Positions 1-5,755 of a DNA stretch of 11,059 nt are shown piece after piece; the first letter of the stretch is position 1; each line of letters opens with the position of its first letter. The stretch is from positions 1-11,059 of the forward strand of contig JASHQT010000558.1 of assembly GCA_030039005.1 (NCBI GenBank). The letters are read 5' to 3'. The DNA is from Bryobacteraceae bacterium (lineage in GTDB: Bacteria; Acidobacteriota; Terriglobia; Bryobacterales; Bryobacteraceae). A program made the translations under genes and the position numbers. Under the pieces are notes generated by a model, which saw only the letters and a list, made by a program, of their open reading frames with translations, ran no database searches and was not told where the DNA came from.

Positions 1-1
1 G

Positions 2-787
2 TTTTTCCTCTGGGCTCTATTTTTCTGGTGCCTGGAACGCGATCGCAAGTTCGTCGCCGGCTTTGTCCTCGCGCTGTGCCTGTTCAAGCCGACGCTGGTG
101 GCGCTCCCGGCGCTCATGCTGATTGTGGGCCGGCGCTGGCGCACAGTCGCCGGATTCACCGTGGGCGCTCTGGCCGCCCTAGCGCTTTCGATTATGACGG
201 TGGGGATAGCGGGTTGCCGTGCCTGGTTCGAGACTCTGTCAACCTATGCGAAATTGTCGCAGGGCGGCGAGGCCTGGCATCGCGGCAAGAATGTCGACGT
301 TCTCGCGTGCATCCATTTGCTCCTGCCGTATTGGCCGAATGCGGCGGCTGCGATCGCGGGGGCGCTGGGGCTGGCGGGCGTCGCCTGGCTTGGACGGGCG
401 TGGTGGAGATCCGGCGCAAGCGCGACCAACCGGCCGCTGTGGGCCGCCACGCTGTGCCTGACGCTGGTGGTGAATGCGTACGTCCCGATTTACGATTCGA
501 TCCTTCTGGTTTGCGCGGCGGCGCTGGCGGCGTCCGTACACCGCCTGCCTGCCCACTGGCTCCTCGCCCTCTACATGATCCCGTGGATCACGCAGTCGTT
601 CGCCGAATTCTTACACGTTCAGTTATTTACGTTTGCCATCGCGGGCTTTGGCTTTTGGTTGCTTGAAGTTTCCCGAACTCTTAGCATTCGCCAATTTAGA
701 CAAGGACGGGAAGAAAGTACTATGACAGCCCCGATAGCACTGCGGGCGACCGGGCGATTTCAGGTTCGTTCTAGGGGCTTGCCCTGA
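2..787 (+). CDS. Polytopic membrane protein resembling glycosyltransferase family 87 (DUF2029), 5'-truncated by the window edge
   Basis: An open frame enters from the left edge (first full codon at 2) and ends at TGA 785-787, giving about 261 visible residues. The visible part is a run of hydrophobic segments separated by short Arg/Trp-rich loops, so it is a multi-pass inner-membrane protein. A stretch reading LCLFKPTLVALP near the start resembles the conserved 'LKPQ'-like membrane motif of GT87/DUF2029 polyprenol-phosphate-mannose-dependent mannosyltransferases. The N-terminal part, where the family's catalytic Asp lies, is outside the window, so activity cannot be judged. The last 30 or so residues are polar, Arg-rich and not membrane-like. 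If the family call is right, the protein would move a sugar from a lipid-linked donor on the outer face of the membrane. It could instead be another GT-C-type or O-antigen-related membrane protein. The membrane nature is secure; the family is moderately so. Confidence 0.62.
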   Translation, partial: FFLWALFFWCLERDRKFVAGFVLALCLFKPTLVALPALMLIVGRRWRTVAGFTVGALAALALSIMTVGIAGCRAWFETLSTYAKLSQGGEAWHRGKNVDVLACIHLLLPYWPNAAAAIAGALGLAGVAWLGRAWWRSGASATNRPLWAATLCLTLVVNAYVPIYDSILLVCAAALAASVHRLPAHWLLALYMIPWITQSFAEFLHVQLFTFAIAGFGFWLLEVSRTLSIRQFRQGREESTMTAPIALRATGRFQVRSRGLP

Positions 788-820
788 TTTAACGTACCGG
801 CTTGGGATGATAGTTTACCA

Positions 821-851
821 ATAGCGAAGGAGAAATCCATAGCGAGGGAGA
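821..851 (+). repeat. 13-bp imperfect direct repeat carrying two Shine-Dalgarno-like blocks ahead of the pilin
   Basis: Two copies of ATAGCGARGGAGA lie at 821-833 and 839-851. They differ at one base and are 18 bp apart. Each contains a purine-rich AAGGAG or GGGAG block. A further AGGAGAG sits just before the pilin ATG at 861 and is the likely functional ribosome binding site. The repeat may be a local duplication in the leader; a regulatory role is only inferred. Confidence 0.5.
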
Positions 852-860
852 GGAGAGACA

Positions 861-1055
861 ATGACACGGATCACAAACTTGGTTTTGAAGTTGAAGGTAT
901 GGAAGGATACTCGGGGCCAGGACCTGATCGAGTATGCATTGATGGTTGGTTTCGTCGCGGTTGCCGCGGGCGCGATCATGCCAGGCGTTACTTCCAGCAT
1001 CAGCACCATCTTCAGCAAAATTACCAGTGTGATGGCCAACGCTGCCACCAGCTAA
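861..1055 (+). CDS. flp: Flp/Fap-type (type IVb) pilin subunit
   Basis: This 64-residue protein has the layout of an Flp prepilin, the major subunit of Tad (tight adherence) pili. A short basic leader (residues 1-18, with K10, K12, K15, R18) leads to the cleavage site G19/Q20. Glu24 and Tyr25 follow at mature positions +5 and +6, the hallmark EY pair. A hydrophobic helix spans about residues 22-41, and a short Ser/Thr/Ala-rich tail follows. The TadV/CpaA prepilin peptidase would cleave it before assembly by the TadA/B/C machinery, none of which is encoded in this window. The ATG at 861 is preceded by AGGAGAG. The gene stands alone, with the GT87-like gene 73 bp upstream on the same strand and a hairpin downstream. 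The family call is firm. Whether it serves a Tad pilus encoded elsewhere cannot be seen here. Confidence 0.9.
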   Translation: MTRITNLVLKLKVWKDTRGQDLIEYALMVGFVAVAAGAIMPGVTSSISTIFSKITSVMANAATS

Positions 1056-1086
1056 GCCGCACACTGCTACGCTACGCACAGTTTTG

Positions 1087-1123
1087 GGGTAGGCGCGGGA
1101 GTTCGTCTCACGATCGCCTACCC
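1087..1123. terminator. Inverted repeat between convergent genes, possible bidirectional terminator
   Basis: GGGTAGGCG (1087-1095) pairs perfectly with CGCCTACCC (1115-1123), a 9-bp GC-rich stem with a 19-nt loop. It lies between the end of the pilin gene and the end of the convergent LarA-like gene. There is no T-tract on the plus side and only a short T run in the minus-strand direction (AAAAC-type), so it is a weak candidate for intrinsic termination. The long loop also weakens the case. Confidence 0.35.
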
Positions 1124-1169
1124 TACCCAATCAACCCATTAACCGCGCGACGCCGCCTAGCGGGCTTTG

Positions 1170-2480
1170 CTAGTGTGTCAGCGCGCCGGCCGGATTCTCT
1201 ACGCTCGCGAATCCGGTGAAGTTTCCCGCCTCGTCGGCCGCAATTTCCTGCGCCGGTCCGACAATCTCCAGCATCGAATTTTCGGCGATTTTAGCTTGTA
1301 GGTTTTCGCTCAGCCGCAAGAATCCCAGCTCCATCGAGTTCTTGATCCATCCGTAGGTCACCTCCGCCGGATCCACGCGCCCCACCACGGTCGAAATCCG
1401 CTGCAGGCATTCGCGATCGCTGGGGAAATGGATCGGCGTGCGGACCTCGGTCGGCGTATTGGCGGTGAGCGAGTTGATCAGCGTCGCGTCCCAGTCGATC
1501 TTGCCGAGCATCCGGTCGTGCACCACGTCCGCCATGCCGATCCCCATGGCATTGCCGTAGGAGTGCGGGCTCAGATCGCGGATAAAGATGCGCTCCATGC
1601 GGTGCAGATCGGGCCAGGGATTGGACTCGCCGTGCACGCTGCGGTTCACCACCTTGGTATCCATCCCGGAGCCGCTGAAGTTTTTCCCGATCTCATCGAC
1701 GATCAGAACATCCAGCGGCAACGGAATGCGGCCCATCCAGCCGCGCACCTCGACCAGCAATTCCTCATCGCTGCGCTCCATCTGTTCGGCGGGAACGGCC
1801 TGGATCAGGCCCATATTGTGATTGGCGTCTTCGAGCAGCGCCAAACCGCCCAGAATCTTTCCGGAGGCGAGCACCTGCCGGCCCACGGTGCGGATGACAT
1901 GCTCCAGGCCGAGCTTGTACGCATAGCTGTGGTAGCGTTGCGCGCCGGCGAATTTGCCGAGTCCGATCGCGGTCATCTTCATGAGCCCGCTTTCGAGTTT
2001 GCCGGAAAAATCGGTGTGCCATTTGACGCGATTGATCAGCAGGACGCCGTCGCTCTCAAACGCGCTGCGATCGAGGTAGGTTTCGATGCCGTCCTGCGTG
2101 CGGCCGGTGGAAACCACGTCCAGCGAACTTATGACCGGACAATCCATCGTGGCCTCATGGACGCCGTAGTGCGCGAGCACGTCGGCCTGGCCTTCCGCGG
2201 TCGCGCTGCCGTGGCTGCCCATCGCCGGGAAAATGAACGGGCGCGCCCCGTGCGATTTCCAGTAATCCACTGCCGCGCGTGTGACCGTGGCGATATTCGC
2301 GATGCCGCGGCTGCCCACGCCGATGGCAATGCGTGCCCCGCGCGCTTGCGGCCTCACGCGCGACGCAAAATCGCGGCCGGCGAGCTGGCGCAAAACCTCG
2401 CCGCGGACGTCGCCAATGGAGCGATCGGGAAAATGCTGGCGCACCGGCAGCATGCGGGGCAGAACCCACGAAACTGGCAT
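1170..2480 (-). CDS. LarA-like protein (DUF2088 / lactate racemase N-terminal domain family)
   Basis: The product has 436 residues, close to the usual LarA length. Its N-terminal half looks like the LarA catalytic domain. Residues 51-60 (IAIGVGSRGI) fall where LarA has the DHTRP strand-turn. MGSHGSAT (88-95) matches the LarA 'GFHRPS' segment. VKWHTDFSG (152-160) then KLESGLMKM (161-169) and RYH (182-184) match the SHFFAGFSGGRKS...H region. By eye, H90, H155 and H184 line up with LarA H108, H174 and H200. The Lys that carries the nickel-pincer (NPN) cofactor in LarA has no unambiguous partner; K161 or K168 are candidates. LarA homologues racemise or epimerise alpha-hydroxy acids, but the substrate here is unknown and no larB, larC or larE is present. 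The gene starts 4 bp after the ATL stop and is probably the last gene of a three-gene unit. The ATG at 2480 is the only plausible start seen. The superfamily is likely; the function is not assigned. Confidence 0.72.
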   Translation of the reverse strand: MPVSWVLPRMLPVRQHFPDRSIGDVRGEVLRQLAGRDFASRVRPQARGARIAIGVGSRGIANIATVTRAAVDYWKSHGARPFIFPAMGSHGSATAEGQADVLAHYGVHEATMDCPVISSLDVVSTGRTQDGIETYLDRSAFESDGVLLINRVKWHTDFSGKLESGLMKMTAIGLGKFAGAQRYHSYAYKLGLEHVIRTVGRQVLASGKILGGLALLEDANHNMGLIQAVPAEQMERSDEELLVEVRGWMGRIPLPLDVLIVDEIGKNFSGSGMDTKVVNRSVHGESNPWPDLHRMERIFIRDLSPHSYGNAMGIGMADVVHDRMLGKIDWDATLINSLTANTPTEVRTPIHFPSDRECLQRISTVVGRVDPAEVTYGWIKNSMELGFLRLSENLQAKIAENSMLEIVGPAQEIAADEAGNFTGFASVENPAGALTH

Positions 2481-2484
2481 GCCT

Positions 2485-2805
2485 TCAGGATACCTTCTTG
2501 CGCTTCTTGGCCGGCCTTTTAGGCGCGAACTCGTGCTGGTGCTTCTCCATCCACACGCGCGCGCCGCGGAATGCGACGCCCTCGGCCTCCAGGCGCATGC
2601 GTTGTTCCAGGCCGTTTTCGCCGGGCAGCGAAATTTTCCCGCCCGCGCCCACTACACGATGCCAAGCCAGCCCCCGAGCTCCGCGCAGCGCCCACACCAC
2701 CTGGCGTGCGCAGCCGGGAAATCCCGCCGCGCGCGCGATGTCGCCGTACGTCGATACCTTGCCGCGCGGGATTTGCCGAATCGTGTCGCGGATTATTGCG
2801 AGCAT
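2485..2805 (-). CDS. Alkyltransferase-like protein (ATL, MGMT family without the active-site Cys)
   Basis: This 106-residue protein aligns with the C-terminal DNA-binding domain of O6-alkylguanine-DNA alkyltransferases. PRGKVSTYGDIARAAG (13-28) contains the Tyr (Y20) of the helix-turn-helix. ARQVVWALR (33-41) carries R34 at the 'arginine finger' position. The active-site motif PCHRV is replaced by AWHRV (47-51), so the alkyl-accepting Cys is Trp48. That swap defines ATL proteins such as E. coli YbaZ and S. pombe Atl1. ATLs bind O6-alkylguanine and hand the lesion to nucleotide excision repair rather than repairing it themselves. The tail (94-106) is Lys/Arg-rich. The ATG at 2805 overlaps the epimerase stop by 13 bases; an in-frame ATG at 2823 is an alternative. 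Neither start has a strong Shine-Dalgarno, which fits translational coupling to the epimerase. The family call is confident; the exact start is less so. Confidence 0.87.
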   Translation of the reverse strand: MLAIIRDTIRQIPRGKVSTYGDIARAAGFPGCARQVVWALRGARGLAWHRVVGAGGKISLPGENGLEQRMRLEAEGVAFRGARVWMEKHQHEFAPKRPAKKRKKVS

Positions 2806-3746
2806 GGCCGGCTTTTGTACCATGCCAGCGTCCGCCGCAGCCCCTCTTCGAGCGTATATTGCGGGTCGTGGCCCAAGTCGCGGCGGGCGGCGGTGGTGTC
2901 GGCCTGCGAATCGCGCACGTCGCCCGCGCGCGGCGGGCCATAATTCGCGGGCAGGCGGACGCCTTCGATCTGTTGCAGGAGATCCCAGACGTAGTTGAGC
3001 GAATATCGATTGCCGTTTCCCGCGTTGTACATCTTGCCCGCGGCGCCGGGCGCGGTGGCCGCCTTCAGGCACAACGCCGCCACGTCCTCGACGTACGTAA
3101 AATCGCGGGTCTGCTCGCCGTCGCCGAAAATCGTGGGCGGCACGCGCTCGACGAGCGCTTTCATGAACAGTGAAAGCACTCCGGAGTAAGGGCTCGCTGG
3201 ATCCTGGCGCTCGCCATACACGTTAAAAAATCGCAGCGCGACGGTCTCCAATCCGAAGCAGGACTGAAACACGCTCGCGTAGTGCTCGCCCACCAGCTTC
3301 TGCACCGCATAGGGCGATTTCGGCCGCGGCAGCATGCTCTCCGTCTTGGGCAGAATGGGGGTGTCACCATATGCCGACGATGACGCCGCATACACCAGTC
3401 GTCCGACCTTGGCTTCGGCGGACGCGCGCAGAACGTTGAACGTGCCGTCGATGTTCACCTCGTGCGAGGGAACGGGATCGCAGATGGAACGCGGAACCGA
3501 AGGAATCGCGGCCAGGTGGAAGACGATGTCGGCGCCGCGGATGGCGTTTCCTAGGGCCGCGGCGTCCCGAATATCCGAGCGGTTCCACTCGATGCGCGAG
3601 CGGATTTCTTCCAGGTTCTCCGCGCGGCCAGTGAGCAAATTGTCGATCACGCGGACTTCGCCATCCTGGCGGGCGAGTAACGCGCGCGCCAGGGCCGATC
3701 CAATAAAACCCGCGCCGCCCGTAACCACGTAGCGTGTGAGCCGCAA
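2793..3746 (-). CDS. NAD-dependent epimerase/dehydratase (extended SDR), UDP-hexose / UDP-HexNAc 4-epimerase-like
   Basis: From a TTG start at 3746 the protein has 317 residues, typical of extended SDR sugar-nucleotide enzymes. The Rossmann motif TGGAGFIG is at 9-16 and the NAD-ribose Asp is D35 (VRVIDN). HLAA is at 77-80, ASSSAYG (121-127) provides the catalytic Ser, and the YxxxK pair is Y146/K150. RFFNVYG is at 172-178 and GDGEQTRDFTYVEDV at 208-222. The IPSVPRSICDP segment (81-91) resembles the WbpP/Gne branch, UDP-GlcNAc/UDP-GalNAc 4-epimerases. Substrate is an inference and UDP-glucose 4-epimerase remains possible. Likely roles are surface polysaccharide or lipopolysaccharide precursor supply in the cytoplasm. 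The TTG was chosen because MRLTRYVVTGG gives the usual family N terminus and upstream residues in that frame are not family-like. A TATAAT lies only 7 bases upstream of it. The ATL gene overlaps the 3' end. Confidence 0.85.
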   Translation of the reverse strand: MRLTRYVVTGGAGFIGSALARALLARQDGEVRVIDNLLTGRAENLEEIRSRIEWNRSDIRDAAALGNAIRGADIVFHLAAIPSVPRSICDPVPSHEVNIDGTFNVLRASAEAKVGRLVYAASSSAYGDTPILPKTESMLPRPKSPYAVQKLVGEHYASVFQSCFGLETVALRFFNVYGERQDPASPYSGVLSLFMKALVERVPPTIFGDGEQTRDFTYVEDVAALCLKAATAPGAAGKMYNAGNGNRYSLNYVWDLLQQIEGVRLPANYGPPRAGDVRDSQADTTAARRDLGHDPQYTLEEGLRRTLAWYKSRPCSQ

Positions 3747-3752
3747 ACCATC

Positions 3753-3758
3753 ATTATA
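3753..3758 (-). promoter_or_regulatory. Probable -10 element (TATAAT) of the epimerase operon
   Basis: On the minus strand a perfect TATAAT occupies 3758-3753. A start site about 7 nt downstream would fall at position 3746, the T of the proposed TTG start codon. The -35 is poor: TTGCGG (3783-3778) at a 19-bp spacing is the best match. The element sits between the csbD terminator and the epimerase, where a promoter is expected. Confidence 0.45.
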
Positions 3759-3781
3759 GGCCGCGGAAAAGCATAGGCCGC
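3756..3781 (-). repeat. 9-bp direct repeat GCGGCCTAT across the epimerase core promoter
   Basis: On the minus strand GCGGCCTAT occurs at 3781-3773 and again at 3764-3756, 17 bp apart. The second copy overlaps the first three bases of the TATAAT hexamer. The first copy abuts the T-tract of the csbD terminator. It could be a binding site for a regulator, or simply a small duplication. Confidence 0.45.
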
Positions 3782-3819
3782 AAAAAAAAAGCCGCCCCCG
3801 CGTTTGGCGGAAGGCGGCT
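3782..3819 (-). terminator. Rho-independent terminator of the csbD-family gene
   Basis: Read on the minus strand, AGCCGCC (3819-3813) pairs with GGCGGCT (3796-3790), and a run of nine T (3790-3782) follows at once. This is a textbook intrinsic terminator about 33 bp past the CsbD stop. A second short stem (3839-3835 with 3824-3820) lies just before it. Confidence 0.85.
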
Positions 3820-3852
3820 GCACGCAAAACCGGACGTGCGTAACGGATGCGG

Positions 3853-4110
3853 CTAACGCTTTACCGTTTCCCGTTGTCGTTGTTCTCGTCTGGCTTCGTC
3901 ATAGGCAACGTCGGATTGAAGGCGCGCCCAATCATCGGCCTGTTTCTGGGCTTCGTCCTTGGAGATGCCGTACCGTTCCTGGATGCGGCCCACCAACTGG
4001 TCTTTTCTTCCGGCGACCTGCTCCCAATCGCTGTCGCTGAGCTTGCCCCACTGCTCGCGGGCCTTGCCCTTCATCTGTTTCCAGTTACCTTCGATTCTGT
4101 CCCAATTCAT
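3853..4110 (-). CDS. CsbD-family small stress protein
   Basis: The 85-residue product is very hydrophilic and starts MNWDRIEGNWKQMKGK, the CsbD N-terminal signature. WGKLSDSDW (21-29) and AGRKDQLVGRIQERYGIS (33-50) follow, also characteristic of the family. The predicted structure is a small helical bundle. CsbD was found as a SigB-dependent general stress protein in Bacillus subtilis; its biochemical role is unknown, and the family is widespread in soil bacteria. The ATG at 4110 is preferred over one at 4146 because it gives the conserved N terminus and AAGGAG lies about 12 bases upstream. It has its own terminator and is divergent from purC, so it is probably monocistronic. No specific stress promoter could be recognised in the 177-bp gap to purC. 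Confidence 0.88.
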   Translation of the reverse strand: MNWDRIEGNWKQMKGKAREQWGKLSDSDWEQVAGRKDQLVGRIQERYGISKDEAQKQADDWARLQSDVAYDEARREQRQRETVKR

Positions 4111-4287
4111 ATGGTCAAAGGTCTCCTTCGCTTGCTGGCAAGGCATGCGATTGGCCAGTTGGCGATGGGCTTAACAGGCACATTCCGGGAGGTTTCACGA
4201 TCGAATAACGCAGAAAAAACTGCCGCGGCTATCTCACCGTCAACCGTACACGTAGAAAATTTACTTACGTCGTGATACCAGTAGATA

Positions 4288-5199
4288 TTGGACGCCATTT
4301 TCGAGACCAATCTGCCGGGCATCGAGCGATATGCGCGCGGCAAAGTCCGCGACGTATATGCGGCCGGGGAATACCTGGTGATCGTGGCGACGGACCGGCT
4401 TTCGGCCTTCGATTGCGTATTGCCCACGCCCATCCCCGACAAAGGTCGCGTGCTCACCGCCATGACGCTGTTTTGGCTGGAGGAGTTGCGCGAGACCGTG
4501 CCGAATCACCTGGTGTCGGCGAACGTCGCCGATTATCCGCGCGAGTTTCACCCGTACCGGGATCAACTGGAAGGCCGCTCCATGCTGGTGCATCGCGCGC
4601 GCATGCTGCCGGTGGAGTGCGTGGCGCGCGGTTACGTCTCGGGATCGGGATGGAAGGATTACCGGCGCGAGGGGTCGATCTGCGGCATTCCGCTGCCCAA
4701 GGGACTGCAAGAGAGCGGCCGGCTGCTCAAGCCCCTGTTCACGCCCGCCTCGAAAGCGCAATCGGGCCACGATGAAAACATTTCCTTCGAAACTGTTGCG
4801 GGCCAGATCGGCGAGCCGCTGGCGGCGCGGATTCGCGATCTCACGCTGCAACTATACAACCACGCCGCGAAATACGCCGAGACGCGCGGCATCATCATCG
4901 CCGACACGAAGTTCGAGTTTGGATTCGTCGGGGACGGCTCGCATGCTGGCTCTCATGCTGAAAGACTGGTGCTGGCCGACGAAGTGCTGACGCCGGACTC
5001 CTCGCGGTTCTGGCCGCGCGCGAGCTACCGCCCCGGAGGACCCCAGCCTTCGTTCGACAAGCAGTATGTGCGCGACTATCTGGAATCCATCCATTGGGAC
5101 AAGAAGCCCCCAGCGCCCGCTCTGCCGGACGATGTGATCGCGCGGACGGGTGAAAAATATCGCGAGGCTTATCGCGTCCTGACAGGGAAGGCTCTTTGA
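4288..5199 (+). CDS. purC: Phosphoribosylaminoimidazole-succinocarboxamide synthase (SAICAR synthetase)
   Basis: PurC joins aspartate to CAIR using ATP to form SAICAR in de novo purine synthesis in the cytosol. At 303 residues it belongs to the long, yeast-Ade1-like class rather than the short form of about 240 residues. Visible signatures are RGKVRDVY (17-24), DRLSAFD (36-42), ECVARGYVSGSGW (110-122), DENISFE (162-168), IIADTKFEFG (203-212) and DEVLTPDSSRFWP (231-243). The start is TTG at 4288: an in-frame stop at 4282-4284 rules out anything further upstream, and the N terminus then matches the family (ETNLPG, 6-11). No clear Shine-Dalgarno precedes it. Residues 217-224 read GSHAGSHA, from a 12-bp tandem duplication just before the conserved DEVLTPDSS segment. 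The stop overlaps the TTG of cvpA (TTGA), the first link of a purC-cvpA-gph unit. Confidence 0.96.
   Translation: MDAIFETNLPGIERYARGKVRDVYAAGEYLVIVATDRLSAFDCVLPTPIPDKGRVLTAMTLFWLEELRETVPNHLVSANVADYPREFHPYRDQLEGRSMLVHRARMLPVECVARGYVSGSGWKDYRREGSICGIPLPKGLQESGRLLKPLFTPASKAQSGHDENISFETVAGQIGEPLAARIRDLTLQLYNHAAKYAETRGIIIADTKFEFGFVGDGSHAGSHAERLVLADEVLTPDSSRFWPRASYRPGGPQPSFDKQYVRDYLESIHWDKKPPAPALPDDVIARTGEKYREAYRVLTGKAL
4936..4959 (+). repeat. 12-bp in-frame tandem duplication inside purC
   Basis: GGCTCGCATGCT (4936-4947) is followed at once by GGCTCTCATGCT (4948-4959), 11 of 12 identical. It encodes GSHA twice (residues 217-224) in a loop between IIADTKFEFG and DEVLTPDSS. The frame is kept and no conserved motif is broken. 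Confidence 0.75.
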
Positions 5200-5755
5200 A
5201 CTGGATCGATCTGGTCCTCGCCCTGGTGATCGCGTGCTCCATCGTCGCGGGCTTTTCGGCTGGGTTCGCGCGCGTCGCGGTGGGTTTCGCCGCCATGATC
5301 CTGGGAATCTTTTTCGGCTTCTGGTTTACGGAGTCGTGGCCGGCTACCTGCTCGACTACGTGACGTCGCGGCCCATCGCCAACCTGATCGGCTTCTTCGT
5401 CATCCTGGCGTTGGTCTTGATCGTGGGCGCTATCGTCGGGCGGATTCTGGCGAAGTTCTTCAAGTGGGCGGGACTGTCGTGGCTCGACCGGCTGATGGGC
5501 GGCGGATTTGGATTGCTACGCGGTTTTCTGATTGCCGCCGCCGTGGCCACCGTTCTGCTTGCCTTCGCGCCCGAACCCACTCCACGCTCGGTGGTGGATT
5601 CCCAGTTGCTGCCCTACGTGATCAACGTCTCTGACGCGATGGCGGCGCTGACGCCGCACGAAATCAAAGATCCTTTTTACTCGACCAAAGACAAAGTAAA
5701 AGGAATGTGGTCCGGCCACGCCACACATAAGCTGGAGGGCGTGCGGCACGAATGA
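5196..5755 (+). CDS. cvpA: CvpA-family membrane protein with an apparent 1-nt frameshift
   Basis: Two frames together make one CvpA protein. From TTG 5196 the first frame reads MNWIDLVLALVIACSI and on to GIFFGFWF (about 44 residues), then hits a stop within 20 codons. Re-entering at TAC 5327, in the frame one base back, gives YGVVAGYLLDYV and runs to TGA 5753-5755. Joined at T5325-5327 the product is about 186 residues, a normal CvpA length. It has four hydrophobic segments (about 3-23, 28-47, 64-84, 101-122) and a polar C-terminal tail. One T missing from a TTTT run would explain the break. CvpA was named for colicin V production and contributes to envelope homeostasis; it is often near pur genes. 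The TTG overlaps the purC stop (TTGA) and the stop overlaps the gph ATG (ATGA). An internal start at 5234 in the second frame gives a non-family N terminus. It may be a true pseudogene or a sequencing error. Confidence 0.8.

Noticed and set aside
28..666. Overlapping plus-strand frame over the GT87-like gene
   Set aside because: No recognisable features; the frame from position 2 is strongly membrane-like with family-like motifs.
1428..2522. A 364-codon open frame on the plus strand opposite the LarA-like gene
   Set aside because: Its composition (heavy in His, Gln, Ala, Asp) is that of an antisense shadow in GC-rich DNA. The minus-strand frame carries clear family motifs.
2485..3072. A longer ATL starting at 3072
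   Set aside because: The extra N-terminal stretch is Arg-rich, not family-like and lies wholly inside the epimerase gene. MLAIIRDTI at 2805 gives the normal ATL start.
5325..5328. Programmed -1 ribosomal frameshift as the explanation for cvpA
   Set aside because: The sequence around TTTACG lacks a canonical heptamer and no strong downstream pseudoknot or stem is evident. CvpA is not known to use recoding.
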